Assembly (NCBI GenBank): GCA_902631395.1
Contig: CACOYM010000002.1
Coordinates: 124,001-188,000, forward strand
Source: Halieaceae bacterium
GTDB lineage: Bacteria; Pseudomonadota; Gammaproteobacteria; Pseudomonadales; Halieaceae
Length of the DNA: 64,000 bases
Direction of reading: 5' to 3'
Shown: positions 55,211-64,000 of the stretch, in pieces
Numbering within the stretch: the stretch's first letter is position 1
Layout: each line of letters opens with the position of its first letter
The notes under the pieces: generated by a model
Told to the model about the DNA's origin: nothing
The model's input: only the letters and a program-made list of their open reading frames with translations
Databases searched by the model: none
Position numbers and translations under genes: made by a program

Positions 55211-55873
55211 ATGGCGCTGGCAATCTTTGATCTCGACAACACTTTACTGGCAGGCGACTCTGATCACCGCTGGGGCGAGTTTCTGCGTGAGAGAGGACTA
55301 GTAAATACAGAAAACTTCCAAGAAAAAAATGACCAGTTCTACGCCGATTACCAAGCGGGCTGTCTGGACATGCGCGCATATCTTGATTTTGTCCTGGCAC
55401 CGCTGGAGGGCAAAACGCGGACCAACGTGCGAACGCTTCAGCGCCAGTTCGTTTCAGACTGTATCGAGCCTATGCTGCTCAACAAAGCCTTCGATCTGCT
55501 GAACGAGCACCGAGTGGCAGGCGATATCCTACTGATGATGACGGCGACGCACGCCGTGGTAGCGGAACCGGTGGCCGCGCGGCTTGGCTTTCAGTATTGG
55601 CTCGGGAGTGGCGTGGAGTTATGCGGGGATTGCTATACCGGTAATGCTGAGGGCGTGCCCTGTTTCCAGGAGGGCAAGCTGCTCCATCTAGAACAGTGGC
55701 GATCACAGCACCCGGGAGCCGCGCCGCCGGAGCAGACCTGGTTTTATTCAGACTCGCACAATGATTTACCGTTACTGTCGAACGTGGGGCATCCCGTCGC
55801 AGTGGATCCGGACCCGACGTTGCGTACGCACGCCGAGAAAGCAGGCTGGCCTATCATGTCCCTGCGCGACTGA
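55211..55873 (+). CDS. HAD-IB family phosphatase (SerB-like)
   Basis: MALAIFDLDNTLLAGDSDHRWGEFLRERGLV; C-terminal FYSDSHNDLPLLSNVGHPVAVDPDPTLRTHAEKAGWPIM. Confidence 0.9.
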   Translation: MALAIFDLDNTLLAGDSDHRWGEFLRERGLVNTENFQEKNDQFYADYQAGCLDMRAYLDFVLAPLEGKTRTNVRTLQRQFVSDCIEPMLLNKAFDLLNEHRVAGDILLMMTATHAVVAEPVAARLGFQYWLGSGVELCGDCYTGNAEGVPCFQEGKLLHLEQWRSQHPGAAPPEQTWFYSDSHNDLPLLSNVGHPVAVDPDPTLRTHAEKAGWPIMSLRD

Positions 55874-55904
55874 AACCCCTGCGTACCGCTGGTCAGCAAG
55901 GCGC

Positions 55905-57146
55905 CTAACTGAGCGCCTGCTCCATAAACCAACGCTTCATCCACGACTGTTGATCGACTACGTTGAACCCAACGTTGCGCGCCAGCACGGCGAGAGGATT
56001 CTGGCTACCAAAGCAGCGCTTGAACGCTTCCATGGCGGCCATCATCGCTAAATTTTCGGCTTTGCGCTGACGCTGGTAGCGCTTCAAAAGGACCGGGTCC
56101 GAAACTAAGAGGCCGTGCGCCTTACCAGACGCCAGCTCACTGGCCAGCACGCGAACATCTGAAAGACCCAAATTTATGCCCTGTCCGGCAAGCGGGTGAA
56201 TACTGTGAGCAGCATCTGCAACGAGTACCAGCCCTTGATCGATGTAGTCCACGGCATGTACCTGTTGCAGAGGGAAGCTCGCGCGTGGCCCTATCCCGGC
56301 TACAACGGGGGCGTCCTGGCCCAGTGCGCGATTCAAGGCATGAAGAAACGCGTGGTCAGGAAGGGCGGCAATGTGGTCATGCTCAGCTTCATCCAATGAC
56401 CAGACAATGGCCACTTTTTCCGGGTCTGCCAAAGGCAGTAGCGCGAGCGGTCCCGAATCCAAAAACACTTGCCAGCAGGTATTCAGATGTCCCGATTGCA
56501 GGGCGACTGTGCCCACAATGGCATTCTGGTGATAGCTCCACTGCCGTGTCGGCATAGCTATCAACTCTCTCACGCGGGACCGAGCGCCATCCGCACCTAC
56601 TGTTAGCGGCGCGCAATACCGCTGCCCAGAACTGCACTCTATTTTCCAGCCAGCATTGGTGTGGATCATCGATTCCAGCCCCTGCCCCCACATCACCTCA
56701 ACGCCAGAGCAATGATCTACACAATCAAGCAGCGCCTGAAGAGTCAGACGGTTCTCTACGATGTGTCCAAGAAAGGGCGCCTGTATCTCTTCGGCATCGA
56801 AACCAATAGATCCCGTTCCCTGCGCATCCCATACCTGCATGCGATGATAACGGCCAGTCCGATTAGCTGGAATGTTCTGCCACGCGCCTAGCTTTGTGAG
56901 AAAGCTTATAGATGCTGGCGTCAGCGCACTCACCCTGAGATCCCAATCAGCCATATTTCTGGCCTCGGAGGGGCGCTCTGGGCGGGGGGCACCGTCAATG
57001 ACCACAATCTTGAAACCCTCGCGCCCTAATGCTGTGGCGAGCGATAGTCCAGCCACGCCGGCGCCCACAATCAGCACATCAAGGTTTGACTGCACCTCAG
57101 AAGCCGAAATCACGACGACCCGTCCCAATGCCCGCGACTTTGGCAC
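55905..57146 (-). CDS. FAD-dependent ubiquinone-biosynthesis hydroxylase (UbiI/VisC type)
   Basis: DVLIVGAGVAGLSLATALGREG; LVLVADAAHSIHPLAGQGINLGLSDVRVLASEL. GTG at 57113 is a possible shorter start. Confidence 0.9.
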   Translation of the reverse strand: MPKSRALGRVVVISASEVQSNLDVLIVGAGVAGLSLATALGREGFKIVVIDGAPRPERPSEARNMADWDLRVSALTPASISFLTKLGAWQNIPANRTGRYHRMQVWDAQGTGSIGFDAEEIQAPFLGHIVENRLTLQALLDCVDHCSGVEVMWGQGLESMIHTNAGWKIECSSGQRYCAPLTVGADGARSRVRELIAMPTRQWSYHQNAIVGTVALQSGHLNTCWQVFLDSGPLALLPLADPEKVAIVWSLDEAEHDHIAALPDHAFLHALNRALGQDAPVVAGIGPRASFPLQQVHAVDYIDQGLVLVADAAHSIHPLAGQGINLGLSDVRVLASELASGKAHGLLVSDPVLLKRYQRQRKAENLAMMAAMEAFKRCFGSQNPLAVLARNVGFNVVDQQSWMKRWFMEQALS

Positions 57147-58302
57147 GCGCAGCTGGGATCAGATCTAACATGGCTAGCGAGAGATTCCGAGGCGCATCAA
57201 TTAAAGGCCCACGTGGGTCGAATAGTGTCGACAGCAAGTCCGTGCTGGCGGTAACGAAGCGTTGCTCGGTTGTTGCCTCTGCCAGGTATGGCCGCAAACT
57301 ACTCAAATGGCCTATGGCTTGTTCTCGGGCCTGCGCAGCCGATACAGTCCTTGCGAGAACGTCAGCTTCTCGCACCGACAGATTCAAACCTTGACCTGCA
57401 ACCGGATGCAGAGTGTGCGCTGCATTGCCCACTAAAAGGTAACTTGCACGGAACTGCTCCGTCGCCACCAGCCTGACCAGCGGCCACTGACTCCGCTTTC
57501 CAACGTTCGTAGCTGGTCCCAACCGCCACCCGAAGGCGGCCTGGAACGCATCTGTAAAATCAGCGTCATCTAAGTCAGCCAACCTAAATGTCTCGCTATC
57601 GGATACGGACCATACAACGTTGTAACGCCGCTCCGAGCGAGCCGAGGAAGGCAGGGGCAAAACAGCGAGTGGACCCCCCGCGGTGAATCGCTCGAAGGCG
57701 CGCCCTAGCTGCCGCCCTGGGAACGTCACATTGAACGCAAAAGCCTGGTTTTTTGTCGCACGTTTATCAACGGTGATGCCGAGATCATCAAACCAAGCTG
57801 ACGCCACACCCGCTGCGAGCAACACGAGGTCAGCGGACAGCAATTCACCCTCCTCGGTTTCCACAGCCGGCAGTTCGTGGTCACGACGTAGGCGCGCACA
57901 TCGCAGCGGCGCTCTTACGCCCACGCCCAATTGCTGGGCACGCGATAATAGAACTCGCCCCAGCTCATGATTTTCCACCACGTAACCAAGCGCCTCGACG
58001 TTCAGATCCGAAGCGGACATCAGGGTGCTGCCAAAATGTCCGCGGTGCGAGACATGAATATCGTGAATCGGCGCTAAGTGGGTTTGCAATAACGACCAAA
58101 CACCCCAGTGTTCTAGGCGATCAACAGAGTGTAAATTCAACGCGGACGCGCGCGTATCAAGCGGGTTTGGCGTGCCCAAGCGTAACGCGTGCGCCTCAAT
58201 CACAGTGACATCAAGGTCCGGCGCTTCTGTCTTCAGCGCAATAGCGAAGGATAGACCCGCCAGACCCCCGCCCAGTATTAGCACGCGCGTGGAGTCAGTC
58301 AT
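57097..58302 (-). CDS. ubiH: 2-octaprenyl-6-methoxyphenol hydroxylase UbiH
   Basis: VLILGGGLAGLSFAIALK; LLVGNAAHTLHPVAGQGLNLSVREADVLART; between ubiI-like and pepP as in E. coli. Confidence 0.9.
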   Translation of the reverse strand: MTDSTRVLILGGGLAGLSFAIALKTEAPDLDVTVIEAHALRLGTPNPLDTRASALNLHSVDRLEHWGVWSLLQTHLAPIHDIHVSHRGHFGSTLMSASDLNVEALGYVVENHELGRVLLSRAQQLGVGVRAPLRCARLRRDHELPAVETEEGELLSADLVLLAAGVASAWFDDLGITVDKRATKNQAFAFNVTFPGRQLGRAFERFTAGGPLAVLPLPSSARSERRYNVVWSVSDSETFRLADLDDADFTDAFQAAFGWRLGPATNVGKRSQWPLVRLVATEQFRASYLLVGNAAHTLHPVAGQGLNLSVREADVLARTVSAAQAREQAIGHLSSLRPYLAEATTEQRFVTASTDLLSTLFDPRGPLIDAPRNLSLAMLDLIPAARAKVAGIGTGRRDFGF

Positions 58303-59618
58303 GAAGCTCGCTGCATGAGCGCCTCAATCTCTTCAGCACGCTTAGGCACATCCTCAGTGAGCACATCACAGCCCTTTTCAGTGACCACAACATCGTCCTC
58401 GATGCGGACACCGATACCGCGCCAACGCTTGGGCACTTTGGTGTTGCCTGCGGCGACATAAATGCCGGGTTCGATGGTCAGCACCATTCCAGGCTCCAAT
58501 TGACGCCAGCGGCCATCGACCCGATACTCACCTACATCATGTACATCAAGGCCAAGCCAGTGGCCGGCACGGTGCATATAAAAATCTCTGTAGGCCTCGG
58601 CTTTGATCAGGTCGCGCTCTGCACCCTTGAGCAATCCTAATTTGATTAGGCCGCGCGTGATCACCCTAACGGTCACATCGTGGGGCTGATTCCAGGTGTT
58701 ACCTGGACGCACTTTGGAGATAGCGGCGCGCTGCGCCTCCAATACTAGATCGTAGATCGAGCGTTGTTCGGGGGAGAACTCGCCACTTACCGGGAACGTT
58801 CGCGTAATGTCGGCCGCGTAACCCTGATACTCGCAGCCGGCATCAATCAACACGAGGTCGCCTGCGCGCATTTTGGAGGCATTCTCGGTGTAATGCAGCA
58901 CACAGGCGTTGGCGCCCGAGCCCACAATCGAACTGTAGGCCGGGAAGCGCGCGCCGTGTTCAGCAAACGTATGCTGTATAGATGCCTCCAGTTGGTACTC
59001 GTAACGGCCAGGCTGACATTCCTGCATGGCGCGAACGTGCGCTGCTGCACTGATTTCTCCCGCTTTGCGCATTACACGCACTTCGGCAGCAGACTTGATC
59101 AGACGCTGTTCGTGTAGCAAAAACGCAAGGTCAGTGAAGTCTGTGGGGGGCGCCGCACCGGTGCGCACTAGCCGCCGGATCTGATTTACCCAACCCATGA
59201 CGCGCTGATCAAAGACATCATCATGGCCCATGGAATAATAGATCCGGTGTGTTCCCTCAATCAGGCCGGGCAGGATTTCGTCCAGATCGTCAACCGGAAA
59301 GGCGTCGTCCACTCCGAGGCACGCCACCGCTCCTTCAGGCCCAAGCCGGTATCCATTCCAGAGCTCCATCTCCGGGTTCCGCTCCCGGCAAAACAGCATA
59401 ATTTGGCCCTGCCGCCGACCGGGCACCAACACTAATAGCGCATCAGGCTCCTCAAAGCCCGTCAGATAAAAAAGATCGCTGTTCTGCCGGAAGGGGTACT
59501 CCGTATCGCGACTGCGAGTGACTTCACGCGCGCCCGGAATGATGGCGATGCTTTGCTTGTCCATCATAGACATCAGATTTTTTCGCCGACGGGCGAATTC
59601 AGCTTTCGAGATCTTCAC
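58299..59618 (-). CDS. pepP: Xaa-Pro aminopeptidase PepP
   Basis: RSRDTEYPFRQNSDLFYLTGFEEPDALLVLVPG; LVLIDAGCEYQGYAADITRTFPVSG. GTG start at 59618 assumed. Confidence 0.95.
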   Translation of the reverse strand: MKISKAEFARRRKNLMSMMDKQSIAIIPGAREVTRSRDTEYPFRQNSDLFYLTGFEEPDALLVLVPGRRQGQIMLFCRERNPEMELWNGYRLGPEGAVACLGVDDAFPVDDLDEILPGLIEGTHRIYYSMGHDDVFDQRVMGWVNQIRRLVRTGAAPPTDFTDLAFLLHEQRLIKSAAEVRVMRKAGEISAAAHVRAMQECQPGRYEYQLEASIQHTFAEHGARFPAYSSIVGSGANACVLHYTENASKMRAGDLVLIDAGCEYQGYAADITRTFPVSGEFSPEQRSIYDLVLEAQRAAISKVRPGNTWNQPHDVTVRVITRGLIKLGLLKGAERDLIKAEAYRDFYMHRAGHWLGLDVHDVGEYRVDGRWRQLEPGMVLTIEPGIYVAAGNTKVPKRWRGIGVRIEDDVVVTEKGCDVLTEDVPKRAEEIEALMQRAS

Positions 59619-60201
59619 TGGCAGTTTCCCGTAATGATTGCGCTTCGTTAACGATATTGATGGCGGCAAAGCGGATGTACTCAATCACGTCATCCAGCTG
59701 ACGCTCGGCTTCCTCTGAGTCGGTCTCCTCGCAGTCGACCTGCACAATCGCAGCCATATCTTTCAGCGCCTCTGCGGTCATACATGGAATCGGCTCACCG
59801 GCGGCCTCACGCTGGGTAATGCCCTGAGTAAATCCTGATAAAAAGCCTCGGCTCCACTCGGAGACCGATATGAGACGCTCTTCCAATGAGCTGTCGTCTG
59901 AGGGGAGCAGCGGCTGGAACGTATAGTCGGCGTCCTGTATCGCTGACAACGTCGCCAGACTCATCCGAGAGACAAAATCGAACATGTCACCGGTCAGATC
60001 AATCGCCAGGGCCTTCTCAAGCGCTGCGACCGTCGCCGCGAAATGCCGCTCGGTGTGAGGACTGAAACCGGCTCCTAACAAACCGGCCATAGCCCCATGG
60101 AGCGCGGACGGGTTCAACGTCTGACCAGCGTTGAACAGACTGTTGGCTGCATCGTCCCAAGATGGCATATCCTCAAATGCACCTAATGCATCAAGTAACA
60201 C
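59599..60201 (-). CDS. ygfB: UPF0149/YgfB family protein
   Basis: GAMAGLLGAGFSP...SRGFLSGFTQGITQ...DVIEYIRFAAINIVNEA; upstream of pepP. Confidence 0.9.
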   Translation of the reverse strand: MLLDALGAFEDMPSWDDAANSLFNAGQTLNPSALHGAMAGLLGAGFSPHTERHFAATVAALEKALAIDLTGDMFDFVSRMSLATLSAIQDADYTFQPLLPSDDSSLEERLISVSEWSRGFLSGFTQGITQREAAGEPIPCMTAEALKDMAAIVQVDCEETDSEEAERQLDDVIEYIRFAAINIVNEAQSLRETASEDLES

Positions 60202-60383
60202 TGCTCGGATCCTCTATCGACATACGTTGACCACGCTGGTGCCGCACGCTGCGATCTCATCGCTGTTGCTCTGGCGAGCCCTTTACACCGGTGTCTTATT
60301 ACTTCGCTCAGCCAGTCACACATTGACCCGCCAAAAGCTCGGGCATTATAGTGCTGGCTCTCAAGTAACACAGTGTAACCCTC

Positions 60384-60593
60384 GTGGCTGACAACCTCAT
60401 CCAGGCACTCGAAAAAAAAGTGACCGATCTGATCACTCTCAGTCGAGAGCTCAATCGCGAGAATCGCGCGCTTAAACTGCGTGCAGCCGAGTTGCAACGA
60501 GAACGGCGGGAGTTGCTGGAAAGGCAGCGTCAGGCCAGCCAGCATGTAGAAAACTCTATTGCGCGCCTCCGCTCATTGGACGGCAGCGCATGA
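60384..60593 (+). CDS. Small coiled-coil protein upstream of zapA (TIGR02449-like)
   Basis: 69 aa: LIQALEKKVTDLITLSRELNRENRALKLRAAELQRERRELLERQRQASQHVENSIARLRSLDGSA; overlaps the zapA start. Confidence 0.85.
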   Translation: MADNLIQALEKKVTDLITLSRELNRENRALKLRAAELQRERRELLERQRQASQHVENSIARLRSLDGSA

Positions 60594-60907
60594 GCCGCCC
60601 CAATACCGTCAGCGTCGACATTCTAGACAAGGAATATCAGGTCGCCTGCCCTGCAGATGAAGAACTCGCCCTGACGCAGGCGGCACGCTATCTGGACCAG
60701 CATATGCGGGACATCCGCGCGACGGGGAAAGTGATTGGGCTTGAGCGCGTCGCCATTATGGCGGCACTCAACATCAGCCATGAATTGCTGGCCCTGAAAA
60801 GCGGCGAAAGTCCCATCGATACGAATGAAGAGCAAGAGCGACTATCGGCACTTAACAGCCAGCTTGACGAGGTGCTCTACCAACTGCGGCAACTCGAAAT
60901 CAACTGA
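60590..60907 (+). CDS. zapA: Cell division protein ZapA
   Basis: VSVDILDKEYQVACPADEELALTQAARYLDQHMRDIRATGKVIGLERVAIMAALNISHELL. Confidence 0.95.
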   Translation: MSRPNTVSVDILDKEYQVACPADEELALTQAARYLDQHMRDIRATGKVIGLERVAIMAALNISHELLALKSGESPIDTNEEQERLSALNSQLDEVLYQLRQLEIN

Positions 60908-60932
60908 TCCTAATTTCGGCTATAATGCAGTT

Positions 60933-61105
60933 GGCCTGAAGTATTCGCCAGACGATTTGTCCTCGAGCCGATAATGCAGTACCCGGAGTCCACTTCCGTG
61001 AGTGTTGTGCAAGCCTGGCCAGAACCGGGAAGCCTTAAGCCATGCAGTGGACACCACCTTGAGCCGCTGGGTTCAAGGGCTTATTCGTCAGCGGTACTGC
61101 GGGTC
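60933..61105 (+). ncRNA. ssrS: 6S RNA
   Basis: Between zapA and fau. Conserved blocks GAGCCGATA, GAAGCCTTAA, ACACCACCTTGAG and GGGTTCAAGGG; 5' GGCCTGAAGTATTCG... pairs with 3' ...GCGGTACTGCGGGTC; TATAAT at 60921-60926. Confidence 0.92.
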
Positions 61106-61215
61106 ATTTTCTCAAGCAGTCACATCTTATCGAGTGCTCATCTCAACTGTCGGCGCCTTGCTATTAACCCCCTTACTTGTGTGTACAGTACAGCATTGAC
61201 ACCGAGATATAACCG

Positions 61216-61788
61216 ATGACGGGCGGCGTATCCGACATAAAGCACGTATTGCGACGCCAGTTGCGCTTTGAACGTGATGCCTTAGAAAACGAACATCGCG
61301 TGGCCTGCGCAGAGCGCGCCAGCCGGTTCATAATCGACCATACCCTATGGGAGTCCGCTCACGTCGTGGCAAGCTACTTACCACACGAATCAGAATTTGA
61401 CCCAACCGTTATAGCGCGCTCTGCCATCGCCAAAAGCAAAAAACTGGTGTTCCCTAGGGTCGTTGGCAAGCACCTAGAATTCCACAGTTGGCGTGAAGGG
61501 GACGCGGTGGAAGCCACTGTGGGTGGGGTTTTGCAACCGCTGGCATCAGCAGCACCCTTTGCAACAGATGAAATCGAACTTTTTCTCACCCCCCTACTGG
61601 GTTGCGGCATCAGCGGGATTCGGCTGGGCTATGGTGGAGGGTTTTACGACCGGGTGTTCGCCAACGCTCCCGGGTTTCGCCTAGGCCTTGGTTTCGATAT
61701 GCAGCGCGTGAAGGATTGGCCGGTCGAAGCACACGACCAGCGCCTCAACGGCTACCTCAGTGAATCAGGCTTGGTGCTCTTTGATTAG
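61216..61788 (+). CDS. fau: 5-formyltetrahydrofolate cyclo-ligase
   Basis: LFLTPLLGCGISGIRLGYGGGFYDRVFANAPGFRLGLGFDMQRV; downstream of 6S RNA. Confidence 0.94.
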   Translation: MTGGVSDIKHVLRRQLRFERDALENEHRVACAERASRFIIDHTLWESAHVVASYLPHESEFDPTVIARSAIAKSKKLVFPRVVGKHLEFHSWREGDAVEATVGGVLQPLASAAPFATDEIELFLTPLLGCGISGIRLGYGGGFYDRVFANAPGFRLGLGFDMQRVKDWPVEAHDQRLNGYLSESGLVLFD

Positions 61789-61809
61789 GCACTAACCGCG
61801 CCAGATTGT

Positions 61810-63333
61810 CTAAGCTCGACCAAGATACTCAAGGTAAGCCGGGTTAGTCGTTTCTTCCCAAAACCGATATCCAAGACTGACCAGCCTTTTTTTCAGATCT
61901 GCGCGCTTGCCCGCAGGGACTTCCATTCCCACCAGAATGCGACCATAGGCTGCGCCGTGATTACGATAGTGGAACAGAGAAATACTGTATTCATTACCCA
62001 GCTCGCTCAGAAATTGAAGCAAGCTCCCGGGACGCTCGGGAAACTCCACCCGGAACACCATTTCATCAGTAATATTGCTAGACAAACGGCCGCCTATCAT
62101 GTGTCGCAGATGGAGCTTGGCGGTCTCGTTGTCGGTCAGATCGAGCACGTGATAACCCTGCGTTGACAGAGTAGCCTGCAGGTCAGCAACGCTCTCATCT
62201 CCGGGAGCGATGGTCAGTCCTACAAAGACGCGTGCCGCTGCGTCGCTTTCATACCGATAGTTGAATTCAGTGACGTTACGCTTGCCGATCGCGTTGCAAA
62301 ACGCCTTAAAAGCACCGGGTCGTTCCGGGATGGTGACACTGAGCACCGCTTCACGCCGCTCACCAATTTCTGTTCGCTCCGAGATGTAGCGCAAGCGATC
62401 AAAATTGATATTGGCACCGCTGACCGTCGCTGCCATGGTTTGGCCGGACAGGTTGTGCGCCGCCGCATATTTCTTCATGCCCGCCACCGCTAGCGCGCCA
62501 GCAGGTTCGGCAATCGCGCGAGTATCTTCGAAAATATCTTTTACCGCGGCACAAATCTCATCGGTGGTAACGGTGATAACCTCATCAACATACCTGCAAA
62601 TTATCCGGAACGTCTCTTTGCCGGCCTGCGCAACGGCGCAACCGTCGGCGAACAACCCAACTTCGCGCAGCGTCACCCGACGGCCTTTTAGCAACGCCGC
62701 TTGCACGCACGCCGCGTCCTCGGGCTCCACTCCAATAATGCGAGTCTCTGGCCAGACATGACGAAGATAAACTGCCATACCCGCCAGCAAGCCACCACCA
62801 CCACAGCAAATGAAAACCGCATCGAGAGGCTTGGACGCCTGTCTGACCAACTCAACCGCGACGGTGCCTTGACCGGCAATCACATCAGGATCGTCGAACG
62901 GGTGAATGAAAGTACGGCCTTCTTTTTTAACCAGAGCTTGCGCGTGAACCGCCGCCTCATCAAATGAGTCCCCGCTCAAAACCACCTCGACACCCAATGC
63001 TCGCACTGCATCGACCTTGATAGCAGGGGTTGTGACCGGCATTACGATCTTGGCCTGTGTGCCCAACTTGGCGGCAGCCAAGGCGACGCCCTGCGCATGG
63101 TTCCCGGCGGATGCCGCGACAACGCCCGCATCTCTTGCCTCTCTACTCAAGCGCACCATCTTGTTGTACGCACCCCGGCACTTAAAAGAGAAAATGGGTT
63201 GAAGATCCTCACGCTTGAAAAACGCCCGATTACCTATTCGGTTCGACAGGAGCGGCGCGGCATGCAAAGGCGTCTCCCGCGCTACATCATAGACCTGCGC
63301 GTTGAGTATTCGCTTGATGTAGGACTGCTCCAT
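61810..63333 (-). CDS. ilvA: Biosynthetic threonine ammonia-lyase
   Basis: FFKREDLQPIFSFKCRGAYNKMVRLS; CCGGGGLLAG; two C-terminal ACT-like regions. Start at Met20 of the ORF. Confidence 0.96.
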   Translation of the reverse strand: MEQSYIKRILNAQVYDVARETPLHAAPLLSNRIGNRAFFKREDLQPIFSFKCRGAYNKMVRLSREARDAGVVAASAGNHAQGVALAAAKLGTQAKIVMPVTTPAIKVDAVRALGVEVVLSGDSFDEAAVHAQALVKKEGRTFIHPFDDPDVIAGQGTVAVELVRQASKPLDAVFICCGGGGLLAGMAVYLRHVWPETRIIGVEPEDAACVQAALLKGRRVTLREVGLFADGCAVAQAGKETFRIICRYVDEVITVTTDEICAAVKDIFEDTRAIAEPAGALAVAGMKKYAAAHNLSGQTMAATVSGANINFDRLRYISERTEIGERREAVLSVTIPERPGAFKAFCNAIGKRNVTEFNYRYESDAAARVFVGLTIAPGDESVADLQATLSTQGYHVLDLTDNETAKLHLRHMIGGRLSSNITDEMVFRVEFPERPGSLLQFLSELGNEYSISLFHYRNHGAAYGRILVGMEVPAGKRADLKKRLVSLGYRFWEETTNPAYLEYLGRA

Positions 63334-63437
63334 GAAGAGTGAATGCCGTCGCAAAGCGCATAGCATACGGACTACAGAGGGCCAAGACACGGGCCTTGCT
63401 TGGCAAAATGTCCGCTCTGATTGAGCGAAGTGTGTCG

Positions 63438-64000
63438 CTAGGCGGCGTAACGTATTTGCATGTCAGCCAACGACAGCGGCGTAATTTTCGACGCATTGCC
63501 GGCCGTTCCGAAAGCTTCATAGCGATCGATACAAATTTCTTTCATCGCCTCTAAACTAACCGCGAAGTATTTTCGCGGATCAAATTCAGCGGGATGCTTA
63601 GCAAGAAAGCGGCGAATCGAGCCGGTAGAGGCTAATCGCAGGTCAGTATCAATGTTGACCTTGCGAACGCCGTGCTTGATACCTTCCACGACCTGGTCCA
63701 CTGGCACGCCATAGGTCTCGGGAATGTCGCCACCAAATTCGTTGATCACCGCCAACCAGTCTTGCGGCACCGCGGAGGAGCCATGCATTACCAAATGCGT
63801 GTCAGGGATCCGGCTATGGATAGCTTTAATGCGATCCATAGCCAAAATATCGCCAGTCGGTGGCCGGGTAAATTTATAGGCACCGTGGCTGGTACCGCAG
63901 GCAATTGCTAGTGCATCCACGCCCGTATCGGCAACGAATTGAGCAGCCTCTTCCGGATCAGTAAGCAGTTGGTCATGGCTCAATTTGCCTGCGGCGCCAA
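63438..64000 (-). CDS. fba: Class II fructose-bisphosphate aldolase, C-terminal part (5' end outside window)
   Basis: [59 protein letters not shown]...[18 protein letters not shown]. Confidence 0.94.
   Translation of the reverse strand, partial: GAAGKLSHDQLLTDPEEAAQFVADTGVDALAIACGTSHGAYKFTRPPTGDILAMDRIKAIHSRIPDTHLVMHGSSAVPQDWLAVINEFGGDIPETYGVPVDQVVEGIKHGVRKVNIDTDLRLASTGSIRRFLAKHPAEFDPRKYFAVSLEAMKEICIDRYEAFGTAGNASKITPLSLADMQIRYAA

Noticed and set aside
60974-61219. 81-aa + strand ORF
   Set aside because: Lies across 6S RNA; no protein-like features.
1-64000. CRISPR arrays, tRNA/rRNA genes, transposons, prophage or restriction/defence systems
   Set aside because: No regularly spaced direct repeats, cloverleaf sequences, transposase/integrase ORFs or defence-type genes were seen. 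Subtle elements could be missed by eye.

Overview
The window looks like chromosomal DNA from a marine gammaproteobacterium; placement near the Halieaceae/OM60 group is only a guess from gene style and synteny. About 39 kb is a nearly complete polar-type flagellar locus. It contains flgK (partial) through flgB, flgA, flgM, flgN, an orphan FliK-like/mini-FlhB pair, a LysM protein with flgT and flgP (H-ring), flhA, an flhF-position gene, flhG and fliA. Four uncharacterised ORFs follow, then flhB, fliR through fliE, and two sigma-54 activator genes. The rest is housekeeping: a K+ channel, pyk, csp, a DUF3450/TtpC-type TonB-ExbB-ExbD system, folA-thyA-lgt-ptsP-rppH, ubiI-ubiH-pepP-ygfB, zapA, 6S RNA, fau, ilvA and fba (partial). 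The most unusual signals are in flagellar placement and regulation. (i) The gene in the flhF slot keeps an FlhF-like N-terminal module but has no SRP-type GTPase domain. (ii) The adjacent FlhG has no N-terminal DQAxxLR extension, and an in-frame stop excludes one. (iii) The FlrA/FleQ-like and FlrC/FleR-like activators have lost or degenerate sensory domains, and no FlrB/FleS kinase lies between them. (iv) Four unknown genes sit between fliA and flhB, and one has a near-consensus sigma-28 promoter. Candidate sigma-54, sigma-28 and FleQ-box motifs were located by eye. No homology search was run.
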